Shown piece by piece: positions 52,301-58,927 of a stretch of 59,442 nt of DNA. Each line of letters begins with the position of its first letter. Within the stretch, counting starts at the first letter, position 1. The position numbers and the translations under genes are program-made. Source of the stretch: Dehalococcoidia bacterium (lineage in GTDB: Bacteria > Chloroflexota > Dehalococcoidia > DSTF01 > WHTK01); NCBI GenBank assembly GCA_009377745.1, contig WHTK01000021.1:1-59442 (forward strand). Direction: 5' to 3'. Under the pieces are notes generated by a model. That model was not told the DNA's origin and made no database searches. It saw only the letters and a program-made list of their open reading frames with translations.

Positions 52301-52446
52301 TCATCCCCACCATCGAAGCCCCAGCCTACCGCGGCCCGCGCGTCCAGGAAGACGCGCCCTCCTGCGCCAGCTGCGGCTGGATCATGACCCGCTCCGGCAC
52401 CTGCTACCGCTGCGAAAACTGCGGCAGCACCTCCGGCTGCAGCTAA
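49318..52446 (+). CDS. nrdJ: Adenosylcobalamin-dependent class II ribonucleotide reductase with three in-frame repeat insertions
   Basis: 1042 residues. NrdJ reduces ribonucleotides with B12 and without oxygen. Motifs: NSPVWFNVGTKEKPQCSACF (the first active-site Cys), GGSGSGINLSTIRSS, NPCSEYMHVDDSACNLSSIN with the catalytic Cys, YRNAQATVLAPTGTIAFMMD, and a C-terminal Cys tail CASCGWIMTRSGTCYRCENC. Insertions: residues about 399-457 (R5, R2 and low complexity), about 573-586 (R9) and about 791-818 (R9 with trailer). All keep the frame and fall between conserved blocks. The ATG has GAAAGGAA 8-9 bases upstream. NrdR boxes lie 2 kb upstream. Confidence 0.95.
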   Translation: MTTTTYPGLSVSRDERPTLKLRRFFTNPSVSPYDSIDWEMRKAAITDESGKVFFEQTDIEIPSFWSQTATQVVASKYFRGRIGSPERESSARQMVDRIVNVIGAWGRQPADMDLATGVRSGVPYFASEDEALTFEDELRHILIHQLACFNSPVWFNVGTKEKPQCSACFILSVTDDMESILDWCRTEGMIFKGGSGSGINLSTIRSSREHLSGGGIASGPVSFMRALTPSPGRFKSGGTTRRAAKMVILNADHPDVMDFIESKAREEKKAYDLGAAGWDMSLNGEAWASVQFQNANNSIRATDDFMRAAIAGGPWELRGVIDGSVIEVVDAAGIMRELSRAAWECGDPGMQFDTTINDWHTCANTARINGSNPCSEYMHVDDSACNLSSINLLRFLKPDPDAASGAVAATFRSPGEGTGDGASVAGAGEAAGWIPPATAHPEALEGRVGSSPELIFDVEAYTHTVDIMTTAQEIIVGHSGYPTPKIEANAHAMRQLGLGYANLGALLMTLGLPYDSGAGRAYAAALTAVMTGRGYAQSANIAARVGSFSAYELNREPMLRVIGKHRDAAYKLIESAGAGGAEGGHSFSNNTSLIPDEGLAAAATAAWDEALDLGQKYGYRNAQATVLAPTGTIAFMMDCDTTGVEPDIALIKYKKLVGGGMLRIVNQTVPTALSRLGYSEDEVASIIAYIDAEGTIEGAPALRDEHLPVFDCAFRAEKGERSIRPMGHVLMMGAIQPFISGAISKTVNVPNEATVDDIVNTYIESWKAGVKAIAIYRDGSKAVQPLSTSSDKKSDVGAGGEAGRTSLSDQSALAPALPHGPVRRRLPDTRPSITHKFSIEGHEGYINVGMYEDGAPGEIFVTMAKEGSTISGMMDAFATSISLTLQYGVPLRDLVQKFSHMRFEPMGRTENRELPMAQSIVDYIFRWLASQFLSEDEKSELGILTAGERARLEARYSGVQPELVTAPVQPIVEVSPAVTNGNAAGVQVNVDVINVIPTIEAPAYRGPRVQEDAPSCASCGWIMTRSGTCYRCENCGSTSGCS
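50515..50690 (+). repeat. In-frame R5 and R2 insertion in nrdJ
   Basis: R5 is at 50535-50563 (GTAGCGGCGACCTTCAGGTC) and R2 at 50633-50657 (CTCATCCTGAGGCTCTCGAA). Between them lies Gly/Ala-rich low-complexity sequence. It encodes about 58 extra residues. Confidence 0.85.
51038..51075 (+). repeat. R9 element in nrdJ, copy 1
   Basis: Arms AGAGTGC (51038-51044) and GCACTCT (51069-51075) are perfectly complementary around a G-rich core (TGGGGCAGGTGGTGCGGAGG). The frame reads SAGAGGAEGGHSF. Confidence 0.8.
51697..51751 (+). repeat. R9 element in nrdJ, copy 2, with conserved trailer
   Basis: Arms AGTGATG (51697-51703) and CATCACT (51731-51737) are complementary. The core GGGGGCTGGTGGCGAGGCGG and the trailer TTTCAGATCAATCC closely match the murD copy at 32473-32524. 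Confidence 0.88.
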
Positions 52447-52725
52447 GGAACGCGTTGAAATGAAGCCGCTCCCGAGCCGCAATCTCACCCTGGAGGATGG
52501 CCGCCGAGGATCATCCTCCGGGAGATTGCCCCTCGTTGGCTTAGGCAGCGGAAGTGCAGAGGGCGCAGCGCCTCTGCCGGGGAATCTGAGGGGCGTCCCC
52601 TCAGATCACTTCCTCAATCATCTCGATGCGCAGCGGGACCACGATCACATCTCGAACCGCGAAGCTGCGGGATTCATCCCGCAGACATCATCCCATCGAC
52701 CCTTAACTAGGAAGGAGCCCCGCCA
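52447..52725. repeat. R8 and R3-like elements after nrdJ
   Basis: A short hairpin is at 52495-52522 (GGATGGCCGCCGAGGATCAT and complement), R8 at about 52545-52640 (TCTGAGGGGCGTCCCCTCAG) and an R3-like hairpin at 52667-52691 (GCTGCGGGATTCATCCCGCA). The first hairpin may serve as the nrdJ terminator. Confidence 0.7.
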
Positions 52726-52815
52726 ATGCTAATCATCGCCGTCGCCGTCATCCTCTGCGCCGCCTACCTGCTCTGGCAGCTCCTCGAGGCCGACCTCATG
52801 GACGACCGATCTTAA
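52726..52815 (+). CDS. Small membrane protein, 29 aa
   Basis: MLIIAVAVILCAAYLLWQLL followed by EADLMDDRS: a single hydrophobic helix with a short acidic tail. AGGAAGGAG 8 bases upstream of the ATG is a strong ribosome binding site, the main reason to call it. It lies 279 bases after nrdJ and could be on its own transcript. Confidence 0.55.
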   Translation: MLIIAVAVILCAAYLLWQLLEADLMDDRS

Positions 52816-53007
52816 GCCAACCCCGTCGGCGGCTCCCTCCCGGCTTACTGCCGCTGCGAAACTGCGCCGAGGGGTGTCTGAAGCCAACGGAATGCAAGGA
52901 AGTGATCAGCCCGAGGGCGTTCAACCCGGCCATGGCCTCGAAGCAAGCTAGTTGGCCCTGACACATACTCTCAGGATCCGGTCACGCACCGGCCCGGACG
53001 GCAAACG
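52816..53007. other. Intergenic region, no features seen
   Basis: About 190 bases between a plus-strand and a minus-strand gene. No repeat of the named families, promoter or convincing terminator was recognised. Confidence 0.4.
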
Positions 53008-54051
53008 CTACTGCGCGGCGAAGTGCTGGTAGGCGAGCCGCGAAATCTCTTTGATGACCCGCGTTTCGTGTTCCTCGCTCGACAATACAACGATGAGGTA
53101 GGCCCCCATTGGAGCGAAGACGATGCCGGCGTCATGCGTAGCGTTGGACCAGTTGCCGGTCTTGTGGACCGCGCTGACGCCAGCTGGCAGTCCAGCCCGG
53201 AGGCCGTTGTCGAACTCCTCGCCCTGCATCAGCAGCATCATGTCCTCGCTGGCGTCCGGGCTCACCGCGTCCCCGTTGCCGATCATTTCCAGCAGCAGGG
53301 CTATATCGGTGGCGGTCACCGGCAGGTCGTCCGTCAGAAGCCGGCTCTGGCGCAGGCCCAGTGCGGCCAACGCCTTGTTGATATTCCCCGAGCCGGCGAG
53401 GTCCTGTAGCAGGACTGCCGCCGCGTTGTCACTCTGGCTGGTCATGGCCACGAGAGCCTCCCGCAGCGTCAGCCTCTGACATAAGTAAGTCCCGCGTGGC
53501 CCAAGCCCATACGAATCGTAGTAAGAGGTGATCGTTACCTCGTCCGTCAGCTGCAGCAAGCCCAGGGATTCCTGGCGCAAGATCTCGTACATGACAAAGA
53601 GCTTGTAGAGGCTGGCAGCGTAGAAGATGGAGTCAGCGTTGTGAGAAGCGCCCCAACCGCTGCTCAGGTCCTTCACCACGAACGCGTAGGAGTCTGCCTT
53701 GTCACCAAGCGCGGCCTGTAGCGCGCCGCCGAGGGCAGGGTCTTCTCTGAACGCGGCCGGCTCATAGGGTTGAGGCAGGTCCACCACCTGCGGGGCGATT
53801 AATCTCTCCATCGGGCCGGGCGTCGCGCCGGTCTCGGCAAGTGTCCCGTCCAGCTGGCAGGCAGGGCTTGCCGTGGCAGGGACCGCCGTGGCCGAGGCGG
53901 CCGCCGCCGGCGTTGGGCGAGGCGTAGACGTCGCCGGGATCGCCGTGGCTACCGCGGCTTCGCCCAGTTCCGCGACAGGCTCAGCCGCACACGATATGCA
54001 GAGGCTCGCCAGGCAGGACAGGGCGAAAAGCGCTCTTACCACCGCGGTCAT
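53008..54051 (-). CDS. Lipoprotein with class A beta-lactamase/transpeptidase-like serine hydrolase domain
   Basis: 347 residues. The signal sequence ends in the lipobox CISC (Cys21), followed by a Thr/Pro/Ala-rich linker (about 40-65). The penicillin-recognising fold shows SLYK (S147-x-x-K150), SQSDN (S207-D208-N209) and HKTGNW near 297, so the three active-site motifs of serine beta-lactamases are present. A Glu at the 166 position with the usual E-x-x-L-N context is not obvious, so it may be a slow hydrolase or a D,D-peptidase instead. The protein should be anchored outside the cytoplasmic membrane. Resistance should not be assumed. Confidence 0.75.
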   Translation of the reverse strand: MTAVVRALFALSCLASLCISCAAEPVAELGEAAVATAIPATSTPRPTPAAAASATAVPATASPACQLDGTLAETGATPGPMERLIAPQVVDLPQPYEPAAFREDPALGGALQAALGDKADSYAFVVKDLSSGWGASHNADSIFYAASLYKLFVMYEILRQESLGLLQLTDEVTITSYYDSYGLGPRGTYLCQRLTLREALVAMTSQSDNAAAVLLQDLAGSGNINKALAALGLRQSRLLTDDLPVTATDIALLLEMIGNGDAVSPDASEDMMLLMQGEEFDNGLRAGLPAGVSAVHKTGNWSNATHDAGIVFAPMGAYLIVVLSSEEHETRVIKEISRLAYQHFAAQ

Positions 54052-54096
54052 GATGGTCTTGTCGGCTCGCCCTCGTAATCGACGAACGCCCTGGCC

Positions 54097-54843
54097 TTAT
54101 CTAACGTAGAAGTGGGTTTCCGACAGCAGCTCGCCGTCCGGGCCGCCGTACATCCGCACCGACCGCAGGCCTCGCGGCGTATTCGCCTGGAACGGCCCCA
54201 AACAAGCCCCGGTGCCGTTGACGAACCCATCGATGACCACCAGCGAGGTCCGGTCCGGCTTGGTGGCCACGATCCGGACGTCCGTCGGCTGGCTGACGTA
54301 GTAGCAGTAATTCACCGTCTCGCCGATGTCATAGGTGTCGTAGTCGCCACGGCCCGTCCAAACGCAACCGGAGAGCGAGTGGCTAGACAGACTTGGACAG
54401 TCGGCCGGCGTGGAAGTGACAGCCTGGGGCAAAACCTGGAACTGACAATCGCTTGGCGTGTAGAAGTGCATTGTCTGGCTGGGTGACCAGCCGTATTGAG
54501 TCAGGGTATTGACGCGCACGAAGTACCAGGTGGCGGGCGTGAGCCCTTCCCACATCAGGCCGGTCTGGCTGCTGTCCAGAGGTCCCGCGCTCGCGAAGCT
54601 CCCAAAAGCAAAGTCATTGTCGAAAGCCGAGAGGTCAAACCACTGCGGCCCCTGGTTCGAGCTATACCAGCCGAAGCCGGTGAGCATCGAGCTACCAGGC
54701 AGGCACTGGAAGACCAGGTCGGTTGAGAAGGAGGCCGCCGGGAAATCGGCCCGAGCCGGCCTAACCGAAGGCTGGAGAAAACTGGCTCCCGCGATTGCGA
54801 TCATCAGGGAGACCACCGCGAAGGTTGTAAGCAGGGGTTTCAT
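54097..54843 (-). CDS. Exported protein with fibronectin III-like region
   Basis: 248 residues from MKPLLTTFAVVSLMIAIAGA, a signal peptide ending near VRPARADF. The mature part includes QTGLMWEGLTPATWYFVRVN and TQYGWSPSQTMHFYT, a fibronectin type III-like strand pattern. A second beta domain follows (GDYDTYDIGETVNYCYYVSQ, ending SETHFYVR). Six Cys suggest disulfides. Function unknown. It lies 45 bases before the serine hydrolase gene on the same strand, so the two may be co-expressed at the cell surface. Confidence 0.65.
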   Translation of the reverse strand: MKPLLTTFAVVSLMIAIAGASFLQPSVRPARADFPAASFSTDLVFQCLPGSSMLTGFGWYSSNQGPQWFDLSAFDNDFAFGSFASAGPLDSSQTGLMWEGLTPATWYFVRVNTLTQYGWSPSQTMHFYTPSDCQFQVLPQAVTSTPADCPSLSSHSLSGCVWTGRGDYDTYDIGETVNYCYYVSQPTDVRIVATKPDRTSLVVIDGFVNGTGACLGPFQANTPRGLRSVRMYGGPDGELLSETHFYVR

Positions 54844-55127
54844 ATGTATCACCAGGGCGCCCCGACGCCCAAGCAACATTAGCACGCGGCTCGGCCCGGG
54901 ACATTACAAGGAGCTTGCAGTCGAGCTAAATCTGTTCGCGTATCTCAGGTCTAATCGACCGGATCACGGACCAGCATCGACGCCGGCCTCCGTAGGGGCG
55001 ACCCTTGCGGTCGTCTCCGGCCAGAAGATAGGTCTCCTTCCGCCCATCCCATGCGCGACCCTACCGGCGCGGGATGCTACCTTGAGTGCCGAAGATCGGT
55101 ACCACTACCAACCGAAAGGGAACCACC
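54844..55127. repeat. Divergent gap with an R5 copy
   Basis: R5 is at 54992-55017 (GTAGGGGCGACCCTTGCGGT). No other named repeat or clear promoter. The minus-strand exported-protein gene and the plus-strand acidic protein gene diverge from here. Confidence 0.6.
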
Positions 55128-55319
55128 GTGGCTCTGCAACTCACGAAGCGTGAGGCCGCCCTCATCCTCGCTTCCATCCGCAACTGGCAGGAAGAGCTGA
55201 AGACCGTCGATCTATATGACTACTACGAGGGCTATTTCGAAGACATCGATCCCCTGGAAGACGCTCAAATCGAGGACCTCTGCGCCCGCGTCAGCGCTGA
55301 GGCGCGGATCGCGGACTGA
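55128..55319 (+). CDS. Small acidic protein, 63 aa
   Basis: 63 residues starting at GTG, ALQLTKREAALILASIRNWQ, then a strongly acidic aromatic stretch (DLYDYYEGYFEDIDPLEDAQ) and a short helix. CGAAAGGG lies 7 bases upstream. Likely helix-turn-acidic loop-helix. No family recognised; protein-protein interaction or metal binding are only guesses. It is 136 bases upstream of the response regulator in the same direction. Confidence 0.55.
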   Translation: MALQLTKREAALILASIRNWQEELKTVDLYDYYEGYFEDIDPLEDAQIEDLCARVSAEARIAD

Positions 55320-55455
55320 TCGAAGGGCATCCCTGCAAGACTCCCGTAATGTTTCGTACCACCGCCTTCACCTTGCCTAAACCCTTTCCCGCTACGATTT
55401 AGCAGACCTGACGCCCCCGTCTCTTGCGTCAGGCATATCTGGGAGGTGAGGAATT

Positions 55456-56205
55456 TTGGAAACTGAGCCGATTGTCCTGGCTGTAGACGACGAAAAGACG
55501 ATTCTTAATGTCATAAGCACAGAGCTGAAGCTGCAGGGCTTCCGTGTGCTTACCGCGCAGAGCGCTGAGGAAGCTATCAACCTGGCGGATGAGTACCGCC
55601 CTGATATCGCTGTCCTTGACCTGATGATGCCCGACGTTGGCGGTTATGAGCTCATGCGCCACCTGCGTGAGCGCCGCCCCCTGCCCGTCATTCTCCTGAC
55701 CGCCATGGGCGCCGCCACCGACAAGGTCCGCGGCCTGGAGCTGGGCGCCGACGACTACGTCGCCAAGCCCTTCGACCCGCAGGAGCTGGGGGCACGCGTC
55801 CGCGCTGTCTTGCGCCGCACCAGCAATGACGCGCCCGAGAAGGACAACGTCGTGGTCGCTGATGAAGGCCGCGTCGAGATCAACCTCGAAAAGCGCACCG
55901 TGCGCCGCCAGGGTGAGCTGGTCAACCTCTCCCGCACGGAGTGGCTGCTGCTTCAGTACCTGGCCGCCAACGCTGGCAAGGTCATGCTCAACAACCAGGT
56001 TCTCAGCGCCGTCTGGGGCCCGGAGTACCGCGACGAGTTCCAGTACCTGCGCGTCTGGGTCTTCCGCCTGCGCCAGAAGCTGGAAGAAAGCCCCGCTTCG
56101 CCCAAGATTATCAAGACGCGGCCCGGCATTGGCCTCATGCTCTGCTCAGATGACGTCGCGGAGGCCGCGCGCGAAAAAGAAGCGTCCCTTTCCGCTTCCA
56201 AGTAA
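55456..56205 (+). CDS. OmpR/PhoB-family response regulator (KdpE-like), orphan
   Basis: 249 residues. The receiver domain has the acidic pair D11-D12, phospho-acceptor D55 in AVLDLMMPDVGG and K104 in DDYVAKPFDPQ. The C-terminal winged helix includes LSRTEWLLLQYLAANAGKVM, EFQYLRVWVFRLRQKLEESP and IIKTRPGIGLML, close to KdpE-type DNA-binding domains. No histidine kinase gene is adjacent. The start is TTG with GGGAGGTGAGG upstream, an intentional weak start. The last 20 residues (AREKEASLSASK) are unconserved. Confidence 0.92.
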   Translation: METEPIVLAVDDEKTILNVISTELKLQGFRVLTAQSAEEAINLADEYRPDIAVLDLMMPDVGGYELMRHLRERRPLPVILLTAMGAATDKVRGLELGADDYVAKPFDPQELGARVRAVLRRTSNDAPEKDNVVVADEGRVEINLEKRTVRRQGELVNLSRTEWLLLQYLAANAGKVMLNNQVLSAVWGPEYRDEFQYLRVWVFRLRQKLEESPASPKIIKTRPGIGLMLCSDDVAEAAREKEASLSASK

Positions 56206-56260
56206 CGCCTGGCGGTCCCGCTCCGGTGCCGGTGCTGACCTGATCTTGACCTCCGAGGGG

Positions 56261-56761
56261 TCAGGGCTGGAGCAGCACCGGCACTTGCGTAACGTTGATC
56301 GGGCTGCCATCGCGGCCGCTGCGTTCGTGATACCAGACGCAGGCCGGCGATGGCGCCATCACTGAGAACGGCAACGCTACCGAGAACGCCGGGCTCAGGT
56401 TGCTCTTGTTGAAGTCCCCCGCAGCGATCTGCTGCCCCGCCGCGCTGAACACCGTCACACTGAACGCGCCCTCGAACGGGTTGGCCTGCCCCGAGACCGT
56501 TAGCGGGCTCTGCACCACCGCCCCCGGCAGCGGCGACGCAATCATTCGATAGCTGAAATCAGACGGCTGCACCGCTGGCGCCGGCGAAGGGTTCGGCCCA
56601 CAGACGTTGGCGACCGGTGTCGCGGCTGGTACTGCCGTGGCGGCCGGTGATGCAACAGGCGCGAGTGTGACCGTGACCGCTGGCGTCGGCGGCCTGTCAT
56701 CGCTGCAGGCGACTGCCGCCGCCATGAACAGGACCATTGCCAGCGCCAACGCTCGTAACAT
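56261..56761 (-). CDS. Lipoprotein with Gmad2-like immunoglobulin domain
   Basis: 166 residues from MLRALALAMVLFMAAAVACS, with a lipobox ending in Cys19. A Pro/Ala/Thr-rich linker (about 25-55) leads to a Gmad2-type beta domain: YRMIASPLPGAVVQSPLTVS, QANPFEGAFSVTVFSAAGQQ and FSVALPFSV. Gmad2 domains occur in exported proteins including spore-germination GerM-like ones. AAGGAG 6 bases upstream of the ATG at 56761 decides the start over one at 56830. Function unknown. Confidence 0.75.
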   Translation of the reverse strand: MLRALALAMVLFMAAAVACSDDRPPTPAVTVTLAPVASPAATAVPAATPVANVCGPNPSPAPAVQPSDFSYRMIASPLPGAVVQSPLTVSGQANPFEGAFSVTVFSAAGQQIAAGDFNKSNLSPAFSVALPFSVMAPSPACVWYHERSGRDGSPINVTQVPVLLQP

Positions 56762-56990
56762 CTCTACTCCTTGGTCGAAGCTGCTGCGCGTCTCATGGTA
56801 CTTGCTGCCGGCCTTAGCAGCTCCGTGCAAGGCAGGGATCGCGTCGTAGCCATTTGCTCCTGCCCGGCTGCCAGATTGCCCGGCTGTCCGGTGGTGTGGA
56901 GGGTGGGAGGTGGATGCTATACTGGGCTCACCGCACCCTGACCCATTGTGGCCAAATCTGTGGCGGCTTTTGCGAATTTAAGGAGTAAAC
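56762..56990. promoter_or_regulatory. rpsB upstream region with an extended -10 promoter
   Basis: TGCTATACT at 56915-56923 is an extended -10 element, giving a leader of about 60 bases before rpsB. The -35 region is weak. A degenerate R7 stretch (TGCCCGGCTGCC, TTGCCCGGCTGTCC) lies at 56863-56890. AAGGAG is 6 bases before the GTG start. No S2-binding leader structure could be confirmed by eye. Confidence 0.5.
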
Positions 56991-57815
56991 GTGCCAACAA
57001 ACGTAACCATGAAATCCCTGCTCGAAGCCGGGGCGCACTTCGGACACCAGACCCGGCGTTGGGACCCCAGGATGAAACCCTTCATCTTCACCCAGCGCAA
57101 CGGCATCCACATCATCGACCTGCAGCAAACCGTCCGCCGCCTCGAAGAGGCCAGCGAGTGGGTTGCTGATACCGTCTCCAAGGGCGGCACCATCCTCTTC
57201 GTCGGCACCAAGAAGCAGGCGCAGGAGACCATAGAGGCCGAGGCCAGCCGCTGTGGCATGCCCTACGTCAACAGCCGCTGGCTCGGCGGCACTCTGACCA
57301 ACTTCACCACCATCCAGGGCCGCATTGACCACCTCGTCCGGCTTGAGGATGCTCTGGCGCGCGGCGAGTACGTCCGCATGCCCAAGAAGGATGTCCTCAA
57401 GATCGAAGAGGAGATCGAGCGCCTCAACCACCACTTTGGCGGCATCAAGGAGATGACCAAGCTCCCGTCCGCCCTCTACATCGTCGATCCCGGCATGGAG
57501 TACATCTCCGTCGCCGAGGCTAACCGCACCGGTATCCCCGTCGTCGCGATGGCGGACACCAACTGCAACCCCAACCTGCTCGATTACCCGATCCCGTCCA
57601 ACGACGACGCTATTCGCGCCGTCCGCCTCGTCACCGCCCGCATCGCCGACGCCGTTATCGAAGGCAACCAGCGCCGTGAGTACGGTGGCGATGGCGAGGA
57701 ATTCGAGTTCGGTGAAGGCCAAACATCCTACAGCGCTTCGCCTGATGAGCCCGTCCCGGGCACTGAGGAGGAAGCGCCGGCAGCTACACCAGCAACGACA
57801 GAGGTACAGGCGTAA
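56991..57815 (+). CDS. rpsB: 30S ribosomal protein S2
   Basis: 274 residues. S2 motifs: MKSLLEAGAHFGHQTRRWDP, RMKPFIFTQRNGIHIIDLQQ, FVGTKKQAQETIEAEA, SRWLGGTLTNFTTIQGRIDH, IVDPGMEYISVAEANRTGIP and DTNCNPNLLDYPIPSNDDAI. It sits between head and body of the 30S subunit. The C-terminal 40 residues are acidic and unconserved. GTG start. Confidence 0.97.
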   Translation: MPTNVTMKSLLEAGAHFGHQTRRWDPRMKPFIFTQRNGIHIIDLQQTVRRLEEASEWVADTVSKGGTILFVGTKKQAQETIEAEASRCGMPYVNSRWLGGTLTNFTTIQGRIDHLVRLEDALARGEYVRMPKKDVLKIEEEIERLNHHFGGIKEMTKLPSALYIVDPGMEYISVAEANRTGIPVVAMADTNCNPNLLDYPIPSNDDAIRAVRLVTARIADAVIEGNQRREYGGDGEEFEFGEGQTSYSASPDEPVPGTEEEAPAATPATTEVQA

Positions 57816-58319
57816 GTGGCAGAAATCACCCTCGACCAGATCAAAGACCTGCGTGAGCGCAGCGGCGCTGGCGTCATGGATTGCAAGCGCGCGCTCGAGG
57901 CTGCCGCGGGCGATATCGACAAGGCGATTGCCTACCTGACCGAGCAGGGCATCGCCTCGGCAGAAAAGCGCGCCAACCGTGTAACCGCCCAGGGCCTTAT
58001 CGATTGCTATATCCACGCCGGCCGTATTGGCGCCATCGTCGAGGTCAACTGCGAGACCGACTTCGTTGCCCGCACGCCGGACTTTCAGACCCTCGTCCAT
58101 GAGATCGCCATGCAGGTTGTCGCCGCCAACCCGGTGGTCGTCGCCGCCGAGGACCTGCCAGAGGGCGCTGAAGGCGATCCGGCCCAGCTTGTCCTGCTCG
58201 ATCAGCCCTACATCCGCGACCCCTCCAAGACGATCCGGATGCTTGTTAACGAGACGATCGGTAAGACGGGCGAGAACATCCAGATCAAGCGTTTCCAGCG
58301 CTTTGAGCTGGGCGCCTAG
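57816..58319 (+). CDS. tsf: Elongation factor Ts, short form
   Basis: 167 residues, shorter than the about 290 of Escherichia coli, as in Thermus and Chloroflexota. UBA-like N-domain LRERSGAGVMDCKRALEAAA, then IVEVNCETDFVARTPDFQTL and IGKTGENIQIKRFQRFELG. It exchanges GDP for GTP on EF-Tu. The GTG follows the rpsB TAA directly, so translation is coupled. Confidence 0.95.
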   Translation: MAEITLDQIKDLRERSGAGVMDCKRALEAAAGDIDKAIAYLTEQGIASAEKRANRVTAQGLIDCYIHAGRIGAIVEVNCETDFVARTPDFQTLVHEIAMQVVAANPVVVAAEDLPEGAEGDPAQLVLLDQPYIRDPSKTIRMLVNETIGKTGENIQIKRFQRFELGA

Positions 58320-58355
58320 CATCGTCGCTGGCCGCAGCTTCCCGAGGTTAGCGCA

Positions 58356-58913
58356 ATGATCGACGAGATCCTGGCTGATAGCGAAGACCGTATGAAGAAG
58401 ACCGTGGAGGCCGTCCAGCGTGAGCTCGCCGGCATCCGCACCGGTCACGCCCACGTCGGCCTCGTCGATCATGTCCGAGTCGACTACTTCGGCTCTCTGC
58501 TGCCCATCAACCAGATGGCCACCGTCGCGGCCCCGGAGGCGCGCCTCCTGACGATCCAGCCCTGGGATCGCACCGCCCTCACCGCCATCGAGAAAGCTCT
58601 GCTGAAGTCAGACCTCGGCCTCACGCCCTCCAACGACGGCCAGATCATCCGCCTCGCCATCCCACCCTTGAACGAGCAGCGCCGCAAGGAGTTGATCAAG
58701 GTCGTCCACACGCGTATCGAGGATGGCCGTGTCGCTGTGCGCAACGTCCGCCGTGATGCCCTCGAGCACGTGAAGCGCCTGATCCAGAGCAAAGAGGCAT
58801 CGGAGGACGATCAGCGCCGCGCCCAGGACCAGGTCCAGAAGCAGACCGACAAGTACATCGCCTCCATCGACCAGCTGGGCAAAGAAAAAGAAGCCGAGTT
58901 GATGGAGGTCTAA
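58356..58913 (+). CDS. frr: Ribosome recycling factor
   Basis: 185 residues: MKKTVEAVQRELAGIRTGHA, DYFGSLLPINQMATVAAPEA, LLTIQPWDRTALTAIEKALL, LRLAIPPLNEQRR-type segment IIRLAIPPLNEQRRKELIKV, and KQTDKYIASIDQLGKEKEAE. It splits ribosomes after termination together with EF-G. pyrH, normally between tsf and frr, is absent from the 36-base gap. A purine-rich GAGGTTAGCGCA precedes the ATG. Confidence 0.96.
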   Translation: MIDEILADSEDRMKKTVEAVQRELAGIRTGHAHVGLVDHVRVDYFGSLLPINQMATVAAPEARLLTIQPWDRTALTAIEKALLKSDLGLTPSNDGQIIRLAIPPLNEQRRKELIKVVHTRIEDGRVAVRNVRRDALEHVKRLIQSKEASEDDQRRAQDQVQKQTDKYIASIDQLGKEKEAELMEV

Positions 58914-58927
58914 GGCCCTCCGCCCCG

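Noticed and set aside
53008..54051. Antibiotic-resistance beta-lactamase
   Set aside because: Only the general penicillin-recognising motifs are visible; no resistance context and the omega-loop Glu is not evident.
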